Positions 1-4,756 of a DNA stretch of 9,693 nt are shown here, piece by piece. Every line of letters begins with the position of its first letter. Position 1 is the stretch's first letter. The stretch is taken from assembly GCA_020431135.1 (NCBI GenBank), contig JAGQIT010000056.1:1-9693 (forward strand). Direction: 5' to 3'. Both the position numbers and the translations under genes were made by a program. The notes below the pieces were generated by a model that did no database searches, was not told the origin of the DNA, and saw only the letters and a program-made list of their open reading frames with translations. The stretch is from Myxococcales bacterium (GTDB taxonomy: Bacteria > Myxococcota_A > Polyangia > Nannocystales > Nannocystaceae).

Positions 1-194
1 GAGCTGCCCTCGCCGCCGGTCGACGTCGATGTATCAGCATCGGTGGACAGCCCGCTCGCGGACGCCGCGGTCTCCGCCTCGAGGGTGTCGTCTCCACACC
101 CCGCGGCCCCCGCGACGGCGATGCAGACCGCTGCGCGCAGCCCTATCCACATGAACCGCGGGCCAGCGCCCGCCTTCTTGGCCGAATTCTCCAT
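1..194 (-). CDS. Lipoprotein, N-terminal part (runs off left edge)
   Basis: Reading the minus strand from the ATG at 194 gives an open frame to the window edge (64 codons). It has a basic start (two Lys, one Arg), a hydrophobic segment (residues about 15-32) and the lipobox-like end AGAAGC with Cys33, followed by GDD and a Ser/Thr/Asp/Glu/Gly linker. This is the usual N-terminus of a myxobacterial surface lipoprotein, and it resembles the start of the lipoprotein at 6936. The start is supported by AAGGA eight bases upstream. A second in-frame ATG (Met15, base 152) would leave only one Arg before the hydrophobic core and has no ribosome site. The functional domain lies outside the window, so no role beyond an exported, lipid-anchored protein can be given. 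The residue after the lipidated Cys is Gly, which would not obviously hold it in the inner membrane. Confidence 0.82.
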   Translation of the reverse strand, partial: MENSAKKAGAGPRFMWIGLRAAVCIAVAGAAGCGDDTLEAETAASASGLSTDADTSTSTGGEGS

Positions 195-202
195 CGGTCG
201 CG

Positions 203-207
203 TCCTT
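203..207 (-). promoter_or_regulatory. Ribosome binding site of the left-edge lipoprotein
   Basis: On the minus strand this reads AAGGA, eight bases before the ATG at 194. It favours this start over the internal ATG at 152. Confidence 0.6.
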
Positions 208-215
208 GCTAGGCA

Positions 216-237
216 GACCCCGCGTCCGTGCGGGGTC
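216..237 (-). promoter_or_regulatory. Perfect leader hairpin upstream of the left-edge lipoprotein
   Basis: GACCCCGC and GCGGGGTC form a perfect 8-bp stem around a 6-base loop, with no T-tract on either side. The hairpin lies 22 bases upstream of the minus-strand start codon and just before its ribosome binding site, so it would sit in the 5' leader of that mRNA. If the TACACT at 246-251 is the -10 element, the hairpin would be at the extreme 5' end of the transcript, where stem-loops commonly slow mRNA decay. The structure is seen directly; the role is inferred. Confidence 0.45.
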
Positions 238-245
238 GCGGCCTG

Positions 246-257
246 AGTGTAGCTACA
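246..257 (-). promoter_or_regulatory. Candidate -10 element inside a 10-bp palindrome
   Basis: TGTAGCTACA (248-257) is a perfect palindrome, and on the minus strand it runs into TACACT (251 down to 246), a four-of-six match to TATAAT. Transcription would start near base 240 and give a leader of about 45 bases for the lipoprotein at 194. I see no convincing -35 hexamer. The palindrome could be an operator overlapping the promoter. Weak evidence. Confidence 0.3.
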
Positions 258-391
258 ACCGAAGCGAAGCCCACGGCTTTCAGAAGGCTATTTATGTAGG
301 CCAGCGAACAAATTTCCCTCACATGAAATTACTGCCCTCCGCGCCCCCTTCGAGACCACGACCTAGCGCCCCTTCACTGCCCGTCAAACGA

Positions 392-427
392 ACATATCCG
401 AAAGGACATGTACATCCTGACATGTCC
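392..427. promoter_or_regulatory. Operator-like cluster of three ACATGTCC half-sites
   Basis: ACATATCC (392-399), GGACATGT (404-411) and ACATGTCC (420-427) are the same 8-base word in alternating orientation. The first pair forms an inverted repeat with one mismatch and a 4-base spacer; the second pair is a perfect inverted repeat with an 8-base spacer. A further ACATGTGT lies at 488-495. Repeated half-sites between divergent genes suggest a binding site for a dimeric regulator. The regulator is unknown, and no T-run supports a terminator. Confidence 0.35.
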
Positions 428-717
428 CGCGACCCCCGCGCGAGCGTGCACAGCGCGCGCACATTGCCTGGAAAACGTGCGAATCCGACATGTGTGGGAT
501 CCCATGGGCCGCCGTCCGCGCGTCCGCTGACGCCTGCGAACGCGGTAGTTCTCGCCCTCTGAGGCCGCCAGGCCGAAACAACGAAAAGCGCGCTGCGCAT
601 GATCTCCCACAGGACAAGACCACAACATATTGGGTTGGAGTGCCGAGCCGATCCACGACATCTTGGGGCGCGCGTGCAGCCCTCGCGCGAGCGCTCGTTC
701 GCCGCGCGCCAGCGCAA

Positions 718-746
718 CTGCCAGTGTCACTTTGCGTGCATATACA
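718..746 (+). promoter_or_regulatory. Possible sigma70-type promoter for the SLT-like lipoprotein
   Basis: CTGCCA (718-723) and TATACA (741-746) are separated by 17 bases and each match the -35 and -10 consensus at four of six positions. They would give a leader of about 210 bases to the ATG at 963. TATGAT at 810-815 is a closer -10 match but lacks a -35 partner. Both are guesses from base pattern. Confidence 0.25.
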
Positions 747-946
747 GCGGCTCGACTTCGCGCCTGAACAGACGTGCACAGGGCACTACGAAAGGCCTGG
801 AACCACCGTTATGATGGTCGCCCTCTCAAGCCAGGTCTTGACCCAGACCGTGCCGAGCATCGCAAACGACCGGCGCCGAAGCGCCACCCCTGCCCGCACG
901 CGACCGACGTCCTGCCAACCGGCTGTCGCGCGTCCAGGTGCAATTC

Positions 947-952
947 AAGGAG
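947..952 (+). promoter_or_regulatory. Ribosome binding site deciding the 963 start
   Basis: AAGGAG, ten bases before the ATG at 963. Together with the signal peptide that begins exactly there, it shows that the in-frame open stretch from 774 is untranslated leader and not coding sequence. Confidence 0.7.
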
Positions 953-962
953 CAAAGATCTG

Positions 963-2033
963 ATGCGAAGCCTCCTTCCCGCGCTCCTCTGCTGTGGCCT
1001 CGTCGCCGCCTGTAACGGCGACGCCGGTGAGAGCGAGACCAACGACCTCCGCGACGAGGTCATCGACAGCTCCGGCGAAGCCGCCTCGATCGTCGACGAC
1101 GAGCTCGCCAGCGACGACGACGACGCCGCCGAAGACGACGACGACGCGAGCGTCGACGCCGACGCCGGAGACAACGAGGCCGCGCCCGCGGCCGCCGACG
1201 ACGGCGACTTCGAGTTCCTGCCGAAGACCTGCGTCCACTCGCTCGACGAGAAGCGGCCGCGGATCACCAAGTCGTCGCAGGAGCGGACCAAGCTCGTGAT
1301 CCGCCACGTCGCCAAGCGCCTCGGCATACACAACGACTTCCGCAAGCTCCTCGCCCTCATCGCCCTCCGCGAGTCGAGCTACCAGGCGGGCCTCGTCCAC
1401 CGCCTCTCGCCTGACCTAAACGCCAGCTACGTGAGCTGGCGGAAGATGTCGAAGCGCTACGAGGACAACCCCTTCGCCGACGACCCGACGGTGTGGCAGA
1501 CCTACGGCCTCTTCGGGATGAACTCGAACTACTTCACGCTCCTCTGGGACAAGAGCGCCGACCCGCGGGTGCTCTGCGATCCGATCATCGACCTCCTCCT
1601 CTACCGCCGGGCCGCCGTCCGGGCGCTGCGCAAGATCAACAGCGGCGCGATCCGCTGCAAGGACGCCAGCGGCGAGAGCTTCGACATCACCCTCGAGCCG
1701 ACGTGGTTCAACATCCACCGCGCCGTCTCCGGCGGCAAGATCTGTCCTTCGAAGCATGAGGACCGAGCGGCGACGATGCGCAAGTACTTCGTCGCCCGCG
1801 CGACCCGCTCCGGCATCGACCCCGACGCCGTCGTCACCATGAAGATGCTCGGCAAGGAGCCGACCGAGAGCGAAGAGGGCGACGCCTGGGACGACCAGGA
1901 GCGCATGGTCATGGGCCTGTGGGAGGAGATCGAGGCGATCGAGAGCGAGGAGGCGGAGAAGCTCCGCGCCCGTGAGGAAGCCAAGGCCGCCCGCAAGGCC
2001 AAGCGCCTGCGCGGCGGCAGCGACGACGAGTGA
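963..2033 (+). CDS. Acidic-linker lipoprotein with lysozyme/SLT-like domain
   Basis: Predicted 356-residue lipoprotein. Residues 1-17 are a short signal peptide ending in the lipobox LVAAC (Cys17). Residues 18-84 form a linker with 28 Asp/Glu and one Arg, including two runs of four Asp. From about residue 95 comes a helical domain that recalls lytic transglycosylases: LRESSYQ with Glu137 as candidate catalytic acid in an ES-type motif, then YGLFGMN (181-187) at the place of the GLMQ-type motif, then conserved-looking DPIIDLLLYRR. Cys90, Cys205, Cys232 and Cys261 could form two disulfides in the periplasm. The last 50 residues are a charged, probably coiled-coil helix rich in Glu, Ala, Arg and Lys. 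A peptidoglycan-cleaving or peptidoglycan-binding role at the outer membrane is inferred from fold-like motifs only; a structural, inactive relative is possible. The frame extends upstream to 774, but the signal peptide and AAGGAG fix the start at 963. It appears monocistronic. Confidence 0.88.
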   Translation: MRSLLPALLCCGLVAACNGDAGESETNDLRDEVIDSSGEAASIVDDELASDDDDAAEDDDDASVDADAGDNEAAPAAADDGDFEFLPKTCVHSLDEKRPRITKSSQERTKLVIRHVAKRLGIHNDFRKLLALIALRESSYQAGLVHRLSPDLNASYVSWRKMSKRYEDNPFADDPTVWQTYGLFGMNSNYFTLLWDKSADPRVLCDPIIDLLLYRRAAVRALRKINSGAIRCKDASGESFDITLEPTWFNIHRAVSGGKICPSKHEDRAATMRKYFVARATRSGIDPDAVVTMKMLGKEPTESEEGDAWDDQERMVMGLWEEIEAIESEEAEKLRAREEAKAARKAKRLRGGSDDE

Positions 2034-2088
2034 GGCCGCGTCCCCCCGGTTTGGCCGCGGGTAGACGCCTGCAAGCCACAAGCGGCGG

Positions 2089-2106
2089 CCGCGGGGGCGC
2101 CCGCGG
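2089..2106 (+). terminator. GC hairpin after the SLT-like lipoprotein gene
   Basis: CCGCGGG, loop GGCG, CCCGCGG: a perfect 7-bp stem, 56 bases after the stop codon. There is no T-tract, so it is at best a non-canonical terminator, or just a palindrome expected in such GC-rich DNA. Confidence 0.3.
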
Positions 2107-2167
2107 AGCGACCCCGCCCCGCGGACGCCGAGAAGCGCAGCCCGCTGGCCGTCGCCCCGGGTCTCCG

Positions 2168-2176
2168 TGCTAGACT
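2168..2176 (+). promoter_or_regulatory. Extended -10 element of fabH
   Basis: TGCTAGACT fits the extended -10 pattern TGnTAnnnT. The -10 hexamer ends ten bases before the TTG at 2186, so transcription would begin at or within about three bases of the start codon and yield a leaderless or nearly leaderless mRNA. No Shine-Dalgarno sequence is present before the TTG or the alternative GTG at 2207, which agrees with this. Confidence 0.45.
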
Positions 2177-2185
2177 CCGTCGGCC

Positions 2186-3238
2186 TTGACGACGAGCACC
2201 CGACACGTGACCAACGCCTGCATCTCGGGCACAGGCTTCTACGTCCCCCCGCGCGTCGTCACCAACGACGACCTCATCAAGACCTACGGGATCGAGACCT
2301 CCGACGCGTGGATCCAGCAGCGGACCGGGATCGAGGCCAGGCGCTACGCCGAAGCAGGGATCGGCAGCGCCGAGCTCGGAGAGCACGCCGCCCGGGCGGC
2401 CCTCGCCCAGGCCGGCCTCGAGCCCGTCGACCTCGACCTCATCGTCTTCGCCACGCTGTCGCCGGAGTTCGCGTTCCCGGGCAGCGGCGTCATCCTCCAG
2501 GATCGCCTCGGCCTCAACAGCGGCGCCAACGCCAAGCACGTCCCGGCCCTCGACGTCCGCAACCAGTGCTCGGGCTTCCTCTACTCGCTGGCGACGGCGA
2601 ACGCGATGGTCCGCTCGGGCGCCTGCAAGCACGTCCTCGTCGTCGGCGCCGAGACCCACTCGGCGGCCCTCGATCTGTCGACGCGCGGGCGCACCGTCTC
2701 GTCGCTCTTCGGCGACGGCGCGGGCGCGGTGATCGTCTCCGCGACCGACGACGACAAGGGGATCCGCGGGGTCCACCTCGGCGCCGACGGCTCGCAGGCC
2801 GAGACCCTCTGCCAGCGCGTCTGGGACATCCGCGAGCGCCCCTTCATCCCGCTCGACGACGAGGGCTACGGCCGCGTCTCCCCCGAGTTCATGTACGCGC
2901 ACATGGACGGGCGGATGGTCTTCAAGCACGCCGTGGCGAAGATGAGCGGCGCGCTCAAGACCGCCTGCGAGGCCGCCGACGCCACCCTCGACGACGTCGA
3001 CCTCTTCTTCTTTCACCAGGCGAACCTGCGGATCAACCAATACGTCGCGGAGCTCCTCAAGCTCCCGGCCGACAAGGTCCCGCACAACATCGAGCGCTAC
3101 GGCAACACGACCGCGGCGACCCTGCCGATCCTCCTCGCGGAGACGGTCGCTGAGGGGCGCCTCAAGCCGGGCATGAAGATCGCCATGGTCGCCTTCGGCT
3201 CCGGCTTCACCTGGGGCTCGGCGCTCATCGATTGGTAG
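2186..3238 (+). CDS. fabH: Beta-ketoacyl-ACP synthase III (KAS III, FabH-like)
   Basis: Cytosolic thiolase-fold enzyme that condenses an acyl-CoA starter with malonyl-ACP to begin fatty-acid synthesis. The KAS III triad is plain: Cys128 in NQCSGF, His277 in FFHQAN and Asn307 in YGNTTAAT. Other family marks are the early GTGFYVPP, SDAWIQQRTGI, the FGDGAGAVIV loop and the C-terminal AFGSGFTWGSALI. His and Asn are 30 residues apart, as in E. coli FabH, while the Cys-to-His distance is about 17 residues longer, so there is an insertion in the middle. The 350-residue length is slightly above the usual 310-330. The TTG start at 2186 is chosen because of the -10 element just upstream; GTG at 2207 would remove seven residues and fits the family N-terminus equally well. 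No acpP, fabD, fabG or plsX is adjacent, so the substrate (acetyl, branched or other acyl starter) is open. Confidence 0.93.
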   Translation: MTTSTRHVTNACISGTGFYVPPRVVTNDDLIKTYGIETSDAWIQQRTGIEARRYAEAGIGSAELGEHAARAALAQAGLEPVDLDLIVFATLSPEFAFPGSGVILQDRLGLNSGANAKHVPALDVRNQCSGFLYSLATANAMVRSGACKHVLVVGAETHSAALDLSTRGRTVSSLFGDGAGAVIVSATDDDKGIRGVHLGADGSQAETLCQRVWDIRERPFIPLDDEGYGRVSPEFMYAHMDGRMVFKHAVAKMSGALKTACEAADATLDDVDLFFFHQANLRINQYVAELLKLPADKVPHNIERYGNTTAATLPILLAETVAEGRLKPGMKIAMVAFGSGFTWGSALIDW

Positions 3239-3250
3239 CGGCGCGCCTCG

Positions 3251-3295
3251 ACGCGCGACTTCGCCCTGGGCGAATTACGGCGCGCTTCCGCGCGT
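3251..3295. repeat. Nested palindromes between fabH and the OmpA-like gene
   Basis: The inner element TTCGCCC-T-GGGCGAA (3260-3274) is a perfect 7+7 inverted repeat around one base. It is flanked by ACGCGCG (3251-3257) and CGCGCGT (3289-3295), which can pair outside it. It fills most of the 75-base gap just before the ribosome site at 3301. It could be a fabH terminator (no T-tract), an operator, or a leader structure controlling the next gene. Confidence 0.4.
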
Positions 3296-3300
3296 CGGTG

Positions 3301-3308
3301 GGAGGTGG
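3301..3308 (+). promoter_or_regulatory. Strong ribosome binding site for the GTG start at 3314
   Basis: GGAGGTGG, five bases before GTG, is the best Shine-Dalgarno match in the window. It supports the GTG start, which also begins a proper signal peptide. Confidence 0.7.
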
Positions 3309-3313
3309 TTTAA

Positions 3314-3919
3314 GTGAGGCGGATATCGGCGGTGTTCCACAGGAGGTGCAGCGGCCCGCTCGCGCCCCTCGTCGCGCTCACGCTCTTCGGCGTCGCCTGT
3401 CCGCCGAAGCAGGCGGAGGGAGACGCCACCACGCCGCCGATGGTGCCCCCGGCGGTCGCCGACGCGCCGCCGACCACCCCCGGCCGCCAGATCCCGACCG
3501 TCGCCCCGGTCCCCTTCGCCGCCAAGGACAAGGTGCCGATCACCGAGACGATGGCCAACCGCGTCGCCATCGACAAGGCGGCGACCCACCTCAAGAACGA
3601 CCCTGAGCTCGAGCTCCTCCTCATCGGCCGCACCGACTCCTACCGCGCGCCCGCGGCCAAGAACCTCGAGCGGGGGCTGCGGCGCGCAGACGAGGTCGCC
3701 GACGACATCATCCGCCGCGTCGGCGTCGACGCCTCGCGGATCCACGTCGGCTCGCGCGGCCAGGCGAACCCGGAGGCGTCGAACGAGACCCCGGAGGGCC
3801 GCGCGCACAACCGCCGCGTCGAGTTCTACTTCTTCTATCCCGACGGCGAGCCGCTGAGCTCCCGCTTCGACTTCCGCATCGTGATCCGCGGCGAGGATCC
3901 GCCCGCTGCGCGGGAGTAG
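3314..3919 (+). CDS. OmpA-C-like (peptidoglycan-associated) lipoprotein
   Basis: Predicted 201-residue lipoprotein. An Arg-containing start and hydrophobic stretch end in the lipobox FGVAC (Cys29), followed by a Pro/Thr/Ala-rich linker (about 30-65). Residues about 65-172 fit the OmpA C-terminal, Pal/MotB-like fold: a helix with LKNDPELELLLIG, then GRTDS with Asp108, RRADEVADDIIRR, VDASRIHVGSRGQ and AHNRRVEFYF (Asn166-Arg167-Arg168). The Asp and the Arg of NRRVEF are the positions that grip meso-diaminopimelate in this family. It probably tethers the outer membrane to the cell wall. The spacing GRTDS differs slightly from the usual GHTDxxG, and a 25-residue tail follows the domain. No Tol genes are nearby, so it is not called Pal. 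The next gene starts 17 bases after the stop, suggesting co-transcription. Confidence 0.88.
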   Translation: MRRISAVFHRRCSGPLAPLVALTLFGVACPPKQAEGDATTPPMVPPAVADAPPTTPGRQIPTVAPVPFAAKDKVPITETMANRVAIDKAATHLKNDPELELLLIGRTDSYRAPAAKNLERGLRRADEVADDIIRRVGVDASRIHVGSRGQANPEASNETPEGRAHNRRVEFYFFYPDGEPLSSRFDFRIVIRGEDPPAARE

Positions 3920-3936
3920 CCCGAGACGGAGACACC

Positions 3937-4503
3937 ATGCCCACGACGCCGAGACCTCCACGGATGGCCTGCTTCTTCGATGGCACCGCGATCGCCGCGG
4001 CGTGGCGCCGCCTCGAGGAGAGGCGCCCGCCCGCCCTCGACCTCCCGCTCCTCGCCGACAAGATCGCCGGCTGGCTCGGCGGGACGGCGACGCAGGTCAG
4101 CTACCGCCCGCCGGCCCTCCGCTCGCCGATCGCCCGCCGCCGCGCCGCCGCCTACGAGCGCGCCCTCGCCGAGCGCGGCGTCCGCGTGGATCCTGCGGAC
4201 ACCGACATCGGCTCGGCGATCTTCCTCCAGCGCCTCGCCGGCGGCTTCGATCGGGCGATCGTCCTGACGAGCAGCGTCACCGCGCTCATCGAGCGCTCGC
4301 CGCTCCTGCGCGAGCTGTGCTCGCGGCCGCGACGACAGCGACCGCGACGCCTGGTGATCCACGTGGTCACCCCGCCAGGCGCCGAGATCGCCCAGCCCGC
4401 CGACACCTGGCCGGTTCTCGACAGCGGGGAGCTCGACGCGGGGATCTTCCGCCGCGCCATCCTCGGGGCGCGCCCGCGGCGGATCACAAACCCCGCGGCC
4501 TAG
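3937..4503 (+). CDS. NYN/PIN-like domain protein, active site apparently worn
   Basis: A 188-residue cytosolic-looking protein without signal peptide, not firmly recognised. The order of elements resembles NYN (LabA/DUF88-type) nucleases: FFDGTAIAAAW (Asp15) at the place of the first strand with its IDGxN motif; a helix and strand ending LPLLADKIAGWL...QVSYRPP; a helix with RRRAAAYERALAERGV; then DTDIGSAIFLQRL (Asp90), and the strand FDRAIVLTSS. In active members the last strand runs into SGDSD, but here it reads TSSVT (111-115), so later acidic ligands are missing. Residues about 118-138 are very Arg-rich. It starts 17 bases after the OmpA-like gene with GGAG five bases before ATG, so the two are likely co-transcribed. 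If the fold is right it may bind rather than cut RNA. The fold assignment is pattern-based; a plain hypothetical protein is the alternative. Confidence 0.8.
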   Translation: MPTTPRPPRMACFFDGTAIAAAWRRLEERRPPALDLPLLADKIAGWLGGTATQVSYRPPALRSPIARRRAAAYERALAERGVRVDPADTDIGSAIFLQRLAGGFDRAIVLTSSVTALIERSPLLRELCSRPRRQRPRRLVIHVVTPPGAEIAQPADTWPVLDSGELDAGIFRRAILGARPRRITNPAA

Positions 4504-4521
4504 CCCCGAGTGCCCTGAAGA

Positions 4522-4663
4522 GCGCTGCAGCGCGGCCCGGTGCGGCGGCGCTTCGCGGGACCAATCGAGGCCGACGACTGCTGCGCGCGGACACTGCGAC
4601 GGACACAGGCGGAGCACCGCGGCAGCCCGCAGACGTCGGCGCCCGCGCGGGCTCGGCGGGCGC
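4522..4663 (+). terminator. Inverted repeats after the NYN-like gene
   Basis: Two structures lie in the 253-base gap: the perfect palindrome GCGCTGCAGCGC (4522-4533), 18 bases after the stop, and a stem GCGCCCGC / GCGGGCGC (4639-4646 with 4656-4663, 9-base loop). Neither is followed by T's. They may end the OmpA-like/NYN-like transcript. The rest of the gap shows nothing but the promoter element at 4741. Confidence 0.25.
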
Positions 4664-4740
4664 GGAGGTGTCGGCCGCAGACCACGATCGTCGCCGGGCT
4701 CGGCAACGTCCTGCCGCGACGCTCCGGATCGCGCGAACGC

Positions 4741-4749
4741 TGCTACCCT
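4741..4749 (+). promoter_or_regulatory. Extended -10 element of the M28 peptidase gene
   Basis: TGCTACCCT fits TGnTAnnnT and ends only seven bases before the ATG at 4757. Transcription would start on or beside the ATG, predicting a leaderless mRNA. No Shine-Dalgarno sequence lies before this ATG, which is consistent. Confidence 0.5.
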
Positions 4750-4756
4750 GCCGCCC

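Larger units (their letters stand above)
195..962. other. Long intergenic region between two divergent lipoprotein genes
   Basis: No convincing gene lies in these 768 bases. Open frames exist on both strands, but their translations are Arg/Pro/Ser-rich low-complexity strings without any recognisable domain, and the third-position GC bias of the true genes is missing. The stretch around 245-345 is clearly AT-richer than the flanks. Contents: the leader and possible promoter of the minus-strand gene (203-257), a cluster of ACATGTCC-like half-sites (392-427), a 10-bp palindrome CGAGCGCTCG (688-697) and a possible sigma70-type promoter (718-746) facing the plus-strand lipoprotein. As the shared upstream region of two divergent genes it is well placed for regulatory sites. 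A small RNA cannot be excluded. Confidence 0.6.

Noticed and set aside
392..427. Half-site cluster as a CRISPR remnant or terminator
   Set aside because: Units are only 8 bases, alternate in orientation and have unequal spacing; there is no T-tract and no spacer pattern.
319..717. Possible minus-strand gene in the 768-base gap
   Set aside because: No ribosome site, no signal peptide or domain, irregular codon use; plus-strand frames here are equally unconvincing.
774..962. In-frame upstream extension of the SLT-like lipoprotein
   Set aside because: The extra 63 residues are Arg/Pro/His-rich, would bury the signal peptide, and AAGGAG at 947 with ATG 963 gives a clean start.
1110..1150. GAC-rich tract as a DNA repeat
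   Set aside because: It is the coding sequence of the poly-Asp linker, with interspersed other codons, not an independent tandem repeat.
1601..3085. Long minus-strand open frame across the SLT-like gene and fabH
   Set aside because: It spans two real plus-strand genes and the gap between them, with biased composition and no domain.
3314..3919. Calling the OmpA-like lipoprotein Pal
   Set aside because: No tolB, ybgF or other Tol genes are adjacent, and the domain motif GRTDS is not the standard Pal form.
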